In this document: one piece after another, positions 26,475-35,158 of the stretch
Numbering within the stretch: the first letter of the stretch is position 1
Layout of the letters: each line of letters begins with the position of its first letter
NCBI RefSeq assembly: GCF_013204845.1
Contig: NZ_JABMKY010000004.1
Location: 434,001 to 498,000 of the forward strand
Source: Paenibacillus qinlingensis
GTDB taxonomy: Bacteria > Bacillota > Bacilli > Paenibacillales > NBRC-103111
Length of the DNA: 64,000 nt
Direction: 5' to 3'
Translations under genes and position numbers: made by a program
The notes under the pieces: generated by a model
Seen by the model: the letters and a program-made list of their open reading frames with translations, nothing else
Database searches by the model: none
What the model was told of the DNA's origin: nothing

Positions 26475-27557
26475 ATGAAACGATTTCAACGTACACTGGC
26501 ACTTGCAACGAAACGCCCAGGAGCTGTATCCCTAAGTTTAGTGATGATTTCTAGTTTGCTAGCCGCATGTGGAAGTTCCAGTACTCCCGTTTCCTCGTCA
26601 GCGCCAACAGCAGCACCAACGGCGGCGGCGGCTTCTCCTGCAGCATCAGCGGCACCAGCCGCCAAACCGATTGTTCCAGCAACGGTGGTGTTGAACTGGT
26701 TCGCCGAGCCTGAGCACGGTGGGAATTTCGCAGCACTATCGAAAGGGTATTACAAGGATGCAGGTTTCGATATGACCTTGATGCCAGGTGGTCCTTCCGT
26801 ATCCTCGACACAGATCGTTGCTTCCGGTAAAGCCCAATTCGGCATGGCGAATGGTGATGACATTTTGGTAGCGAGACAAGAGGGAATACCTGTAGTAGCG
26901 ATTGCAACCTCGATGCAGAAGAGTCCACAAGCCCTGTTTTATCATAAAGATTCCGGTGTGAAAGATTTCGGAGATTTAAATACGCACAAAGTGTACGTAG
27001 CATCAACGGCGAGCTTCTGGCAATTCATCAAAAACAAATACAAATTAACAAACGCACAAGAAATGAAATATACAGGACAGTTAGTGAATTTTGTGAGTGA
27101 CAAAACGGCACTAACGCAAGGCTATGTGACCTCAGAGCCATTCACAATGGATCAACAAAAGATTGACTACGGTACGCTGCTCGTTGCCGATTCTGGTTAT
27201 AAAATCTATGCTGGCGTATACTTCACAACGGAGAAAATGATTGCAGAGCATCCCGATCAAGTTAAGGCCTTCGTTGAAGCGACAGTGAAGGGCTGGGATT
27301 ACTACAAAGATCATTCCGATGAGATTAATCCAGCCATTCAAACGAAGAACCCAGACATGGGCCTCGATATGATGAAGTACAGTGCAGCGAAAGAAATGGA
27401 CTTTGTATTCGGTGGCGATGCAGCGACCAAAGGAACGGGCATTATGACCAAAGAGAGATGGGAAGAAGTGCAGAAGCAATTGGTTGAAGTTGGTGTTCTG
27501 AAGACGGCTGAGAATATTGATAAAGTGTTCACGACACAATTCTTGCCTAAGAAATAA
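26475..27557 (+). CDS. NMT1/THI5-like ABC substrate-binding lipoprotein
   Basis: The 360-aa protein is a secreted lipoprotein with a signal peptide ending in the lipobox LLAACG (Cys near residue 34), an Ala/Ser/Pro-rich linker, and an NMT1/THI5-type binding domain starting VVLNWFAEPEHGGNFAAL. The start of that domain (LNWF...H) is typical of binding proteins for hydroxymethylpyrimidine-like and related heterocycles as well as nitrate/taurine types. With the ATPase at 30658 and permease at 32844 it forms an importer interleaved with the catabolic genes, which suggests it brings in their substrate. ATG 26475 follows GGAGGGGAAG. The preceding 210-base gap holds a short CGTCAG/TTGACG hairpin without a T-run and may contain an internal promoter. 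Confidence 0.88.
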   Translation: MKRFQRTLALATKRPGAVSLSLVMISSLLAACGSSSTPVSSSAPTAAPTAAAASPAASAAPAAKPIVPATVVLNWFAEPEHGGNFAALSKGYYKDAGFDMTLMPGGPSVSSTQIVASGKAQFGMANGDDILVARQEGIPVVAIATSMQKSPQALFYHKDSGVKDFGDLNTHKVYVASTASFWQFIKNKYKLTNAQEMKYTGQLVNFVSDKTALTQGYVTSEPFTMDQQKIDYGTLLVADSGYKIYAGVYFTTEKMIAEHPDQVKAFVEATVKGWDYYKDHSDEINPAIQTKNPDMGLDMMKYSAAKEMDFVFGGDAATKGTGIMTKERWEEVQKQLVEVGVLKTAENIDKVFTTQFLPKK

Positions 27558-27593
27558 ACAATACGCAACATAAAACTTCAGGAGGTGGCGGCA

Positions 27594-28973
27594 TTGGTTT
27601 CTAACAGCAACATCGATCTATGTAATGTCCGATTGCCATTATTAGATGAAAGGGAATTATTTTGTCTCTCGATTCGTGATGGAAGTTGGACGCATATTCG
27701 GAAACAAGAAGCGGATGCCGCTGCTTCCATTTCAACCATGCTCGAGTTATGGAAGCCTGATCAAAAGCTAGAAACGTCCAAAGTCATAACGCTTGATCTT
27801 CAGGGTAAAATGCTACTGCCAGGCTTTGTAGATTCGCATATGCATCTCGACAAAGCATTCTCGTTAACAACAGTTGAGAATATCAGCGGTACGTTGGAAG
27901 AGGCTGTTAGAAACTATTCAGCGGCATCGCCTACGTTCTCGAAAGACGAGATCAAAGCAAGAATGATGCGATCTGCGCTGCAGGCTCTGTCTTTTGGGAC
28001 CACGCATATTCGCACTCATCTGGATTTCAATCTTCGCTTTTCACGTGACATCGCATTACGCACAATTGAAGCCGCACTGGAAGCCAAAGCAGCCTTAGCA
28101 CCTTACATGACTTTGCAGCTTTTCCCAATGTGTCCCTACAATTTCATGTCTCTGGATAATGAAGCTATTGAGGAAGCCTTACGAATGGGTGTGGATGGCA
28201 TCGGTGGTGCTCCCCATTTATCGTTAACACCGAAGGAAGATATTGATTTTATTTTCAAAATGGCAGAGAAATACGATGTACCGATTGATCTACACTGTGA
28301 CGAAACTGATAATCCCCAGATGCGAACTGTTGAATATGTGGCAGCGCGCACGAAAGAAACAGGCTACGAGGGCAGAGTGACCGTTGATCACTTATGTGCA
28401 CTAGCCTCGATGACTGATGAGGATGCAGGCGGCATCATTGACAAAATGGCAGAAGCCAAGCTTAAGGCAGTTTCCTTGCCTGCGGTTAACTTGTATTTGC
28501 AAGGCAGACATGATTCATTCCCTGTGAGAAGAGGCGTAACTCGCTTGAAGCAAATTCATGAGAGTGGTATTCCAATTGCGGTTGCGTCGGACAACATACA
28601 TGATCCTTTTCACCCCTTCGGGCGAGGGGATTTACTTCAAATAGCACTGATCTCTTCCTATGCTGCGCATATGGGCAGACCCGCGGATCTTCGCACATTG
28701 CTGCGGATGATCACGGAAGCGCCTGCTAATGTTCTTGGACTTACGGCCTATGGGATCGCTGAAGGTCGTCCAGCCAACTTCGTTGTCGTCGATGGTCATT
28801 CAATTGAAGAGATATTTACCATGCTTCCTGAACGCAGATGGGTGTACAGCCAAGGACGCTTCGTCAGATCACCTGGCACGAAAGCTGGTTGGAACAACAT
28901 TGCGTTAGCCAAGTTCTGGCAAGAGGCAAGTGAAGCTGTATCGTTCCAAAAGCCCGAATTCGCGAAAGGGTGA
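27594..28973 (+). CDS. Cytosine deaminase-type amidohydrolase
   Basis: This is a 459-aa amidohydrolase of the cytosine deaminase branch. The expected metal and active-site residues are seen: DSHMHLDKAF (HxH plus Lys, about residue 85), DLHCDETDNP (about 230, with the catalytic HxxE-type Glu), VDHLCAL (about 268) and ASDNIHDPF (about 335). In characterised members the SDNIxDPF motif marks hydrolysis of pyrimidine-type rings such as cytosine, isoguanine or creatinine. It differs from the third amidohydrolase of this cluster but is clearly related to it. I chose TTG 27594, eight bases after GGAGG; the upstream GTG overlaps that ribosome binding site. Ten bases separate it from the flavodoxin-like gene. 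Confidence 0.85.
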   Translation: MVSNSNIDLCNVRLPLLDERELFCLSIRDGSWTHIRKQEADAAASISTMLELWKPDQKLETSKVITLDLQGKMLLPGFVDSHMHLDKAFSLTTVENISGTLEEAVRNYSAASPTFSKDEIKARMMRSALQALSFGTTHIRTHLDFNLRFSRDIALRTIEAALEAKAALAPYMTLQLFPMCPYNFMSLDNEAIEEALRMGVDGIGGAPHLSLTPKEDIDFIFKMAEKYDVPIDLHCDETDNPQMRTVEYVAARTKETGYEGRVTVDHLCALASMTDEDAGGIIDKMAEAKLKAVSLPAVNLYLQGRHDSFPVRRGVTRLKQIHESGIPIAVASDNIHDPFHPFGRGDLLQIALISSYAAHMGRPADLRTLLRMITEAPANVLGLTAYGIAEGRPANFVVVDGHSIEEIFTMLPERRWVYSQGRFVRSPGTKAGWNNIALAKFWQEASEAVSFQKPEFAKG

Positions 28974-28982
28974 ACCGTTAAG

Positions 28983-29705
28983 ATGGCTAATCTGTTGGTC
29001 ATTTATTACAGCGCTTTTGGTCACGTATATCAGATGGCGCAAGCCGTTGCAGATGGTGCCAGCCAATCTGGTGCGCATCCTGTAAGAATTGTACGTATAC
29101 CGGAAATGGCTGCAGATGTAAACCGTGTGATCCAATCTGATAAAGACAGACGTCCTGCCATGGAAGAGAAAACATCTAACTCAACTACATTATCTAAGCA
29201 ATTTCGTTTAACGGATCGTTATTCGAAGTATGAAGCTACACTAGCGTTGCAAAAAGAAATTCCAATCGCAACAAATGATGATCTGCGCTGGGCTGATGGC
29301 ATCCTCTGGGGGTTCCCGACGTATTACGGCTCAATGCCGGCGCAAGTTAAATTGTTCCTTGAGATGGCTGGAGATCTTTGCATCGAGGGTGCCCTTGAGG
29401 GCAAACCGACCGGCATATTTAATAGTACAGCATCCATCCATACGGGGCATGAAGCAGCGATATTAACCGCAATGGTACCTTTATTTCATTTCGGTATGAT
29501 CTTTGTAGGGTTGCCGTATTCGGAAAATCCAGAGTATTTAACCGCCGATGCGATTGGCTGCTCGCCTTATGGGGCATCCACTTTAGCGGGACCGGACAGT
29601 TCCCTTTCGCCAGATCCTAGGGAGTTGCTGATGGCAGCACGATTAGGTGAGCGAGTAGCGGACATTGCGGCGGCTATCAAGCAGTTTCAAATCAAGAAGA
29701 GCTAG
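28983..29705 (+). CDS. WrbA/flavodoxin-like NAD(P)H-dependent flavoprotein
   Basis: The 240-aa protein has the flavodoxin-fold start ANLLVIYYSAFGHVYQMAQAV (phosphate-binding loop of the FMN site), then a WADGILWGFPTYYGSMPAQV segment and STASIHTGHEAA, both typical of WrbA-type quinone oxidoreductases. An insertion of about 40 residues near 50-95 makes it longer than the usual 200 aa. It could reduce quinones or act as a reductase for another enzyme of the cluster; electron supply to the Rieske oxygenase is one possibility. It starts nine bases after the preceding stop and is followed by a terminator, so the first transcription unit of the cluster probably ends here. Confidence 0.82.
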   Translation: MANLLVIYYSAFGHVYQMAQAVADGASQSGAHPVRIVRIPEMAADVNRVIQSDKDRRPAMEEKTSNSTTLSKQFRLTDRYSKYEATLALQKEIPIATNDDLRWADGILWGFPTYYGSMPAQVKLFLEMAGDLCIEGALEGKPTGIFNSTASIHTGHEAAILTAMVPLFHFGMIFVGLPYSENPEYLTADAIGCSPYGASTLAGPDSSLSPDPRELLMAARLGERVADIAAAIKQFQIKKS

Positions 29706-29734
29706 GGTGCGTAACCCTTTAAATTCGAAAGTAG

Positions 29735-29770
29735 AAAGAACCCCTCTAGGAAGAGTTTGGTTCTTTTTTC
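29735..29770 (+). terminator. Terminator within the catabolic cluster
   Basis: AAAGAACC pairs with GGTTCTTT across a loop that can itself pair in part (CTCT/AGAG). Six T follow. It splits the cluster into 23858-29705 and 29807-35021; no clear new promoter was found in the 36 bases after it, so it may be an attenuator. Confidence 0.75.
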
Positions 29771-29806
29771 GCAAATAGATGATCCATCTTACAGGAGGTG
29801 CTCAGC

Positions 29807-30619
29807 ATGACATTCAATCGCTATCAAGGGAAAGCCTGGGATCAATGCTTCTTCCCAAGCCTTAGTAAACTTCAAGTAGCTGAGATTCCCAAGGAAAATG
29901 CTTTAATCGTGCTGCCAGTCGGGGCTGTTGAGCAACACGGTCCACATATGCCGGTGTTTACCGACACATTAATCTCTGAAGTGCTGTTGACAGAAGCTTT
30001 CGAGCAGCTTCCTGACCATTCGAACATATGGCTGCTTCCAGCGATACCCTACGGGAAGAGCACAGAGCATCTAGGTCATGCAGGTACGATCACCTTATCG
30101 GCAACAACGTTAATGGCTGTCGTGATGGATATTGCTAAAAGCCTTCGGCGTAGCGGCTTTCAAAAGCTCGTTCTCGTTAACTCGCATGGCGGGAATACCG
30201 ATCTGTTGAACATGATGGGGAGGGAGATTCGCATCGAAACAGGTTTAGCTGTGTTTCGTTTAGATCCCGGTGGGCTCGGCGGCGCAGATGAATGGATAAC
30301 ACCGATAGAGAAACAGGCTGGCATTCATGCAGGTGATATGGAGACATCCATCGTCATGGCGGCGATGCCGCATTGGGTGGACATGGATGTGGCGCCAACG
30401 GAGTATCCGAATTACCCCGAATCTCGGTATCTGGCACTACGGAATCGTGCCTTCGCTTGGGTGATGGATGATCTTTCTCATACCGGCGTTTCTGGAGATG
30501 CAACAGCGGCAACAATGGCCAAAGGCAAGGCGATGACGGATAAGTATGGGACTTATATCGCAGAGGCACTGCTTGAATTTCAAGCTTTCGATATGCAATC
30601 CCTCAAAATCAGCAAGTAG
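29807..30619 (+). CDS. Creatininase family amidohydrolase
   Basis: This 270-aa enzyme belongs to the creatininase superfamily, whose members open cyclic amides or remove formyl groups (creatininase, the formamidopyrimidine deformylase ArfB, and others). The metal-binding motifs are complete: VGAVEQHGPHMPVFTDT (about residues 41-57), VNSHGGNTDL (about 125) and HAGDMETSIVMA (about 176-187). The HLGHAGT segment typical of the family lies near 92. In this cluster it could open a ring amide or hydrolyse a formamide produced by the oxygenase and deaminases, but the exact bond is unknown. ATG 29807 with GGAGG at 29794-29798 is preferred over GTG 29798. Confidence 0.87.
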   Translation: MTFNRYQGKAWDQCFFPSLSKLQVAEIPKENALIVLPVGAVEQHGPHMPVFTDTLISEVLLTEAFEQLPDHSNIWLLPAIPYGKSTEHLGHAGTITLSATTLMAVVMDIAKSLRRSGFQKLVLVNSHGGNTDLLNMMGREIRIETGLAVFRLDPGGLGGADEWITPIEKQAGIHAGDMETSIVMAAMPHWVDMDVAPTEYPNYPESRYLALRNRAFAWVMDDLSHTGVSGDATAATMAKGKAMTDKYGTYIAEALLEFQAFDMQSLKISK

Positions 30620-30657
30620 ATCTGGTAAGCCACTAACACGTATAGGAGATGACAAGC

Positions 30658-31461
30658 ATGTCGAAACATTCTTCTCTAATAGATACAGCTAGCCCCCAAG
30701 CCGCAGGTTCTACTTTCGTGAGCATGACGAATCTTTCTAAGACTTATCCGAACGGAACGATTGCCTTGCAGGATGTCAATCTGACTATTCAAGAAGGTGA
30801 ATTTTTATGCTTTGTAGGTCCATCGGGATGCGGGAAATCGACGATTTTTAAAATCATCACAGGCTTATCCAAACCGAGCAAAGGCTCGTTGGATGTCTTT
30901 GGAACAACACCGAAGGAAGCGCGCAAGCAAAGTGACATCGCTTTTGTGTTTCAAGATCATACGCTCTTACCCTGGTCGACGGTTGAAGCGAATGTGAAGC
31001 TGCCGCTGGAATTACGCGGAGTGGATAAGAAGACCCAACAACAAGAAGCGGAGCGAGTGCTCGAGCTTGTTGGATTGAAGGATTACATGAAAGTGCTGCC
31101 TAGGCAGCTTTCAGGTGGTATGAAAATGCGTGTATCCATCGCGCGAGCGCTCATTTCGAGGCCGAAGCTGCTGCTGATGGATGAGCCGTTCGGTGCATTG
31201 GACGAAATCACGCGTCAAACGCTGCAAATGGAGCTGCTTAATATTTGGCAGCAGGATAAATCAATGACCGTGTTGTTCGTAACACATAATGTGTTCGAAT
31301 CGGTGTTCTTATCGACAAGTGTGGTTGTTATGACACCAAGGCCAGGTAAAATCTCAGCACGTATTGATATACCCGTTCCATTTCCAAGAGATGAATCGTA
31401 CCGAACAACAACACAATTCAGCGATTTAGTGCGCATTGTGAATGACGCCTTGGACCATTAA
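30658..31461 (+). CDS. NitT/TauT-type ABC transporter ATP-binding protein
   Basis: This 267-aa ATPase belongs to the nitrate/taurine/SsuB-like import family. Seen in order are Walker A GPSGCGKST (about residue 54), Q-loop FVFQDHTLLPW, signature LSGGMKMRVSIARAL, Walker B LLLMDEPFGALDE and switch TH in FVTHNVFES. It pairs with the NMT1-like binding protein at 26475 and the permease at 32844. ATG 30658 is nine bases after AGGAG; an ATG nine bases earlier overlaps that site. The gene lies between the creatininase and the FAD-linked oxidase genes with short gaps, so it is part of the same operon. Confidence 0.92.
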   Translation: MSKHSSLIDTASPQAAGSTFVSMTNLSKTYPNGTIALQDVNLTIQEGEFLCFVGPSGCGKSTIFKIITGLSKPSKGSLDVFGTTPKEARKQSDIAFVFQDHTLLPWSTVEANVKLPLELRGVDKKTQQQEAERVLELVGLKDYMKVLPRQLSGGMKMRVSIARALISRPKLLLMDEPFGALDEITRQTLQMELLNIWQQDKSMTVLFVTHNVFESVFLSTSVVVMTPRPGKISARIDIPVPFPRDESYRTTTQFSDLVRIVNDALDH

Positions 31462-31481
31462 GACGAGAGGGTGATGACAGC

Positions 31482-32825
31482 ATGTCCACGGAAGCGGAAG
31501 TTACCTGGGTTCATGAGATCGAAGAGCAGCTAGGGAAAGAAATCGTATCCATCGATCAAGAAACAAGAGATAAGCTTTCTAAAGACTATTACTGGTATTC
31601 ACCAGTCCTTAATCGTCAGCTGCAGGGGATCGCATCCGCTGATGTTGTGGTGTCACCCCGTAATGAAGATGAGGTATCGGATGTGTTGGCTTTTGGATAT
31701 CGCCATGGCATTCCCGTAACGGTACGCGGTGCTGGGACTGGCAACTACGGTCAGGCCGTTCCCTTACAGAAAGGGATCGTTCTGGATCTTAGCCGCATGG
31801 ATGAAATCCTAGAGATTGGACTGGGCTTTGCCCGCCTGCAATGCGGAGTTCGTCTAGGTGTGATTGATAAGAAAGCACGTGAAGTTGGGCAAGAAATTCG
31901 CATCTACCCTAGTACGTATGTGAAAGCGACGGTTGGAGGCTTCGTGAGCGGTGGTTCTGGTGGTATTGGTTCAATCATGCATGGCAATCTGTGGGATGGC
32001 AACGTCGACGAGGCTGTGATTTATACGATGGAGGAAATACCACAGCGCCTCGTTGTTACAGGTTCTGAATTGTTTAACTATATTCACAATTACGGGACTA
32101 CGGGCATTTTAACTGAGGTTACCATTCCACTTTCACCGCGGACCGAATGGGCACAAGCAATTGCCCAATTCCCTACATTTGAGCAGGCGATGCAGTTTGG
32201 TGAGGCACTCGCTCGTGAAGAAGCGATTCCCAAACGTCTCATCGCACCGATGGAGTGGCCGATTCCTTCGTATTTTATACCATTTAGCAAAGTGATTATA
32301 CCAGAAATGGCTGCTGTTATGTTGGAATTTGCGGAAGATGCATTGCGGTTAGTGGATGCACTTGCGAAGCAATTTGGCGGGAATATCGGTCATGTGATCG
32401 AGGCGAAAAACTACCGTAAAACCATAGGAGTATCCGACTTTACATGGAATCACACGACTTTGTGGGCAATGAAAACAGACGCGTCGATGACGTATCTGCA
32501 AGCGGGCTTTAAGACAGATAGCTACTTGGAGCAGATCAAGCAAATCAAATCCCAGTTTGGCGATGAAGTGTATCTGCATGTCGAGTGGGTGCGTAGTGGC
32601 GGGGCTGTGACGCCATCGGCACTTCCTGTTGTCAGGTTTACAACGGAAGAACGTCTATATGAAATCATCGACTTTTTCGAATCTGTTGGTGTCAAAATAT
32701 TCGATCCCCATACCTGGGTGCTCGACCAAGGTGGTCGTGGCGAAGTAGGCAGTATGGAACGCAAGAAACGGGAGAATGATCCGAAGGGACTTCTCAATCC
32801 TGGCAAAATCATTTGTAAGTCATAA
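31482..32825 (+). CDS. FAD-linked oxidase (GlcD/VAO-type)
   Basis: The 447-aa protein is a vanillyl-alcohol-oxidase/glycolate-oxidase-type flavoenzyme. The FAD_binding_4 domain spans about residues 50-230, with TVRGAGTGNYGQAVPLQKG (pyrophosphate-binding loop), IRIYPSTYVKATVGGFVSGG and YGTTGILTEVTIPL; a C-terminal FAD-linked oxidase domain follows with NPKGLLNPGKI-like DPKGLLNPGKIICKS at the end. Such enzymes dehydrogenate alpha-hydroxy acids, amines or alcohols; the substrate is probably an intermediate of the cluster's pathway. It begins 20 bases after the ATPase stop, with GAGAGGGTG upstream, and is followed 18 bases later by the permease gene. Confidence 0.85.
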   Translation: MSTEAEVTWVHEIEEQLGKEIVSIDQETRDKLSKDYYWYSPVLNRQLQGIASADVVVSPRNEDEVSDVLAFGYRHGIPVTVRGAGTGNYGQAVPLQKGIVLDLSRMDEILEIGLGFARLQCGVRLGVIDKKAREVGQEIRIYPSTYVKATVGGFVSGGSGGIGSIMHGNLWDGNVDEAVIYTMEEIPQRLVVTGSELFNYIHNYGTTGILTEVTIPLSPRTEWAQAIAQFPTFEQAMQFGEALAREEAIPKRLIAPMEWPIPSYFIPFSKVIIPEMAAVMLEFAEDALRLVDALAKQFGGNIGHVIEAKNYRKTIGVSDFTWNHTTLWAMKTDASMTYLQAGFKTDSYLEQIKQIKSQFGDEVYLHVEWVRSGGAVTPSALPVVRFTTEERLYEIIDFFESVGVKIFDPHTWVLDQGGRGEVGSMERKKRENDPKGLLNPGKIICKS

Positions 32826-32843
32826 AGAAGGGGGATATGTGCT

Positions 32844-33740
32844 ATGGCTGTCGATTCGAAGTATCTACAAATACTACCTGATGAAATATTTCCCGCTCGT
32901 GAGCGTGCAGCTTGGATGAGCCGCATGGAGGAGGGCGTGTCATTTAGTCGCCGCTTGCTGATGCTGCTCAAACAGCTTGTGCCGCCATTAGTTGCTTTCG
33001 TCGTCTTTATTGGCGGATGGGAGCTGATCGCAGCCTTGACGCATGCGCCCGTATATCTCGTACCTAAACCATCGGATATCGTGAAAGCCGCCATTGAGAA
33101 CAAGAGCGGGCTTTGGGTATCCGTGCGAACGACAACCTTTGAAGCTGTGCTTGGTTTTATTCTCAGTATTATCCTAGGAATAGCGGGAGCTATTCTGCTT
33201 GCCAGCTCGAAATGGATTGAGAAAAGCGTGTATCCATACGCAATTATCTTACAAACCATTCCCATTGTTGCGATTGCACCATTGATCGTGATCTGGTTTG
33301 ATGCAGGTATGAATGCGATCGTAATCATTACGTTCTTAATCGGATTCTTCCCCATGCTATCCAATACTTTAATTGGACTCAATTCGACGGATCAAAATAT
33401 GAGCAATTTATTCTATCTCTATAATGCCAATGGCTTTCAAACGATGTGGAAGCTTCGTATTCCGGCCGCACTTCCTTATATTGTAGCGGGGTTAAAAATT
33501 TCTTGTACCTTGTCTGTTGTCGGTGCCATTGTCGGGGAATATATTGCCGGGATTGGCGGCGGGCAAGGTGGATTAGGCTATGCTATCACGTATGCAGCTG
33601 CACGATTAAAAACGCCTTACTTGTTCGCATGTGGGTTATCTGCTTCCGCGCTGGGGATTGTTTTCTTCCTGTTGGTGAATGCCTTTGCGAAATGGCTTTT
33701 GAGCTCCTGGCATGAGTCAGAAATGAAACGTGATAATTAA
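32844..33740 (+). CDS. NitT/TauT-type ABC transporter permease
   Basis: This 298-aa permease has six predicted helices starting near residue 45 and the BPD_transp_1 coupling motif around LRIPAALPYIVAGLKISCTL (EAA-like loop, about residues 205-225). It completes the importer with the binding protein at 26475 and the ATPase at 30658. GTVGAIVGEYI-like VVGAIVGEYIAGIGGGQGGL near 232 is typical of the SsuC/TauC/ThiX group. AAGGGGGAT precedes the ATG. The transporter genes are scattered among the enzyme genes rather than grouped, which supports a single pathway-specific import and degradation unit. Confidence 0.92.
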   Translation: MAVDSKYLQILPDEIFPARERAAWMSRMEEGVSFSRRLLMLLKQLVPPLVAFVVFIGGWELIAALTHAPVYLVPKPSDIVKAAIENKSGLWVSVRTTTFEAVLGFILSIILGIAGAILLASSKWIEKSVYPYAIILQTIPIVAIAPLIVIWFDAGMNAIVIITFLIGFFPMLSNTLIGLNSTDQNMSNLFYLYNANGFQTMWKLRIPAALPYIVAGLKISCTLSVVGAIVGEYIAGIGGGQGGLGYAITYAAARLKTPYLFACGLSASALGIVFFLLVNAFAKWLLSSWHESEMKRDN

Positions 33741-33770
33741 TCGCGTAGCGATAGTTAAGAGGTGATTGAT

Positions 33771-35021
33771 TTGCTTGATATGGTCTATCGTCAAGTGCGT
33801 TTACTCGGTGATCACACCTTCCAAGGGCCAATAGACATCGGAGTGGCGAATGGTAAAATCGTCGCGATGGGTGAAGTTGCCGATCACGGTGAGCGAGAGG
33901 TTGACGGGACGGGGCACTTGCTGTTGCCGCCTTTCGTGGAGTCACACATTCATTTAGATACCGTGTTAACAGCAGGGCAGCCTACTTGGAATGAGAGTGG
34001 TACGCTGTTCGAAGGGATTGGCCTTTGGCAGAAACGGAAACTGACACTAACGTATGATGACGTCATGACGCGTGCAGAGAAGGTGCTTCGGATGCAAATC
34101 TCATCGGGCGTCCTTCATGTACGGTCGATGGTGGATATTTCAGATCCAAGCTTGACTGCATTAAGAGCGATACTAGCACTTCGAGAGCGTGTGAAGCCTT
34201 ACATGCATGTGCAGGTTATCGCCTTTCCGCAGGATGGGATTCGTGCCTGTCCCGATAACGAACGACGGCTCGAACTTGCCTTGGAGCTAGGTGCAGACGG
34301 CATAAGTGCAGTCCCGCATCTGGAGCCTACGCGATCGGAAGGCGAAGCCTCCTTGGAAATCTGCTTCCGAATAGCGGAGAAGTACGGATGCTTCGTTCAT
34401 GTATTCTGTGATGAAATGGATGATCCTCACTCCACATTCTTAGAAAATGTTGCTCATTTGGCCCTTCGTTCGGGCTTGAGAGAACGAGTCACTGCCGCAC
34501 ATGTGAATGCGACAGCTTACTATAGCGAAGCGTATTTTCAGAAAGTACTGGGCATCGTGGCCAGGTCGGGGATTCATATCGTATGCTGTCCGCTAATCAA
34601 TAGTGCCATGCAAGGGCGATTCGATAGTAGTCCCAAAGGTCGCGGTATTGCTCGCATCAAGGAGATGTGGCTGGCCGGCATCAATGTCAGCATCGCTCAT
34701 GATGATATTCGGACGCCTTTCTACCCTCTGGGTACGGGGAATATGCTACAAGCAGCACATATGGCTGCACATTTAGCCCATATGACGGGGCGCGAGGAAC
34801 TAGCTGAGCTCGTTCGGATGATTACTATACGAGCTGCCCAAACATTACAACTTAAGGATTACGGTATTGCATTAGGTCTACCTGCTAGTTTCATTATGCT
34901 TTCTGGTGAGACGGCAACTGATCTTATTCGCGGGCAATCTACGTGCCGCAATGTCGTTAGTCAAGGTCAACTTATTACCGAAACCTTGCCAGCCAAAACG
35001 TTTTGGTTCACTGACAATTAA
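33771..35021 (+). CDS. Cytosine deaminase-type amidohydrolase, third in the cluster
   Basis: The 416-aa product is a second cytosine deaminase-like amidohydrolase. Motifs seen are ESHIHLDTVL (HxH, about residue 65), FVHVFCDEMDDP (about 210), AAHVNA (about 243) and IAHDDIRTPFYPLG (about 310), the counterpart of the SDN(I)xDPF motif. Relative to the enzyme at 27594, the HLDK lysine is replaced (HLDT) and SDN is replaced by HDD, so its substrate or reaction probably differs. The TTG at 33771 stands at proper distance after AGAGGTGAT; the GTG at 33762 lies inside that ribosome binding site. It is the last gene of the cluster and is followed by a terminator. Confidence 0.82.
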   Translation: MLDMVYRQVRLLGDHTFQGPIDIGVANGKIVAMGEVADHGEREVDGTGHLLLPPFVESHIHLDTVLTAGQPTWNESGTLFEGIGLWQKRKLTLTYDDVMTRAEKVLRMQISSGVLHVRSMVDISDPSLTALRAILALRERVKPYMHVQVIAFPQDGIRACPDNERRLELALELGADGISAVPHLEPTRSEGEASLEICFRIAEKYGCFVHVFCDEMDDPHSTFLENVAHLALRSGLRERVTAAHVNATAYYSEAYFQKVLGIVARSGIHIVCCPLINSAMQGRFDSSPKGRGIARIKEMWLAGINVSIAHDDIRTPFYPLGTGNMLQAAHMAAHLAHMTGREELAELVRMITIRAAQTLQLKDYGIALGLPASFIMLSGETATDLIRGQSTCRNVVSQGQLITETLPAKTFWFTDN

Positions 35022-35023
35022 GG

Positions 35024-35063
35024 AGCGCTCGCCTGTTGGAATGGGGCGAGCGTTTCATTTTGT
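35024..35063 (+). terminator. Terminator of the catabolic cluster
   Basis: CGCTCGCC at 35026-35033 pairs with GGCGAGCG at 35045-35052 and is followed by TTTCATTTTGTTT. Confidence 0.85.
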
Positions 35064-35158
35064 TTGTAGAATGTTTACTTTGTTAAGAAGGAAAGCACAT
35101 AACCCCGTCGAATTCATTTAATGTAAATTACTGACAGTCATCGGGGGAAGGTGATTAC

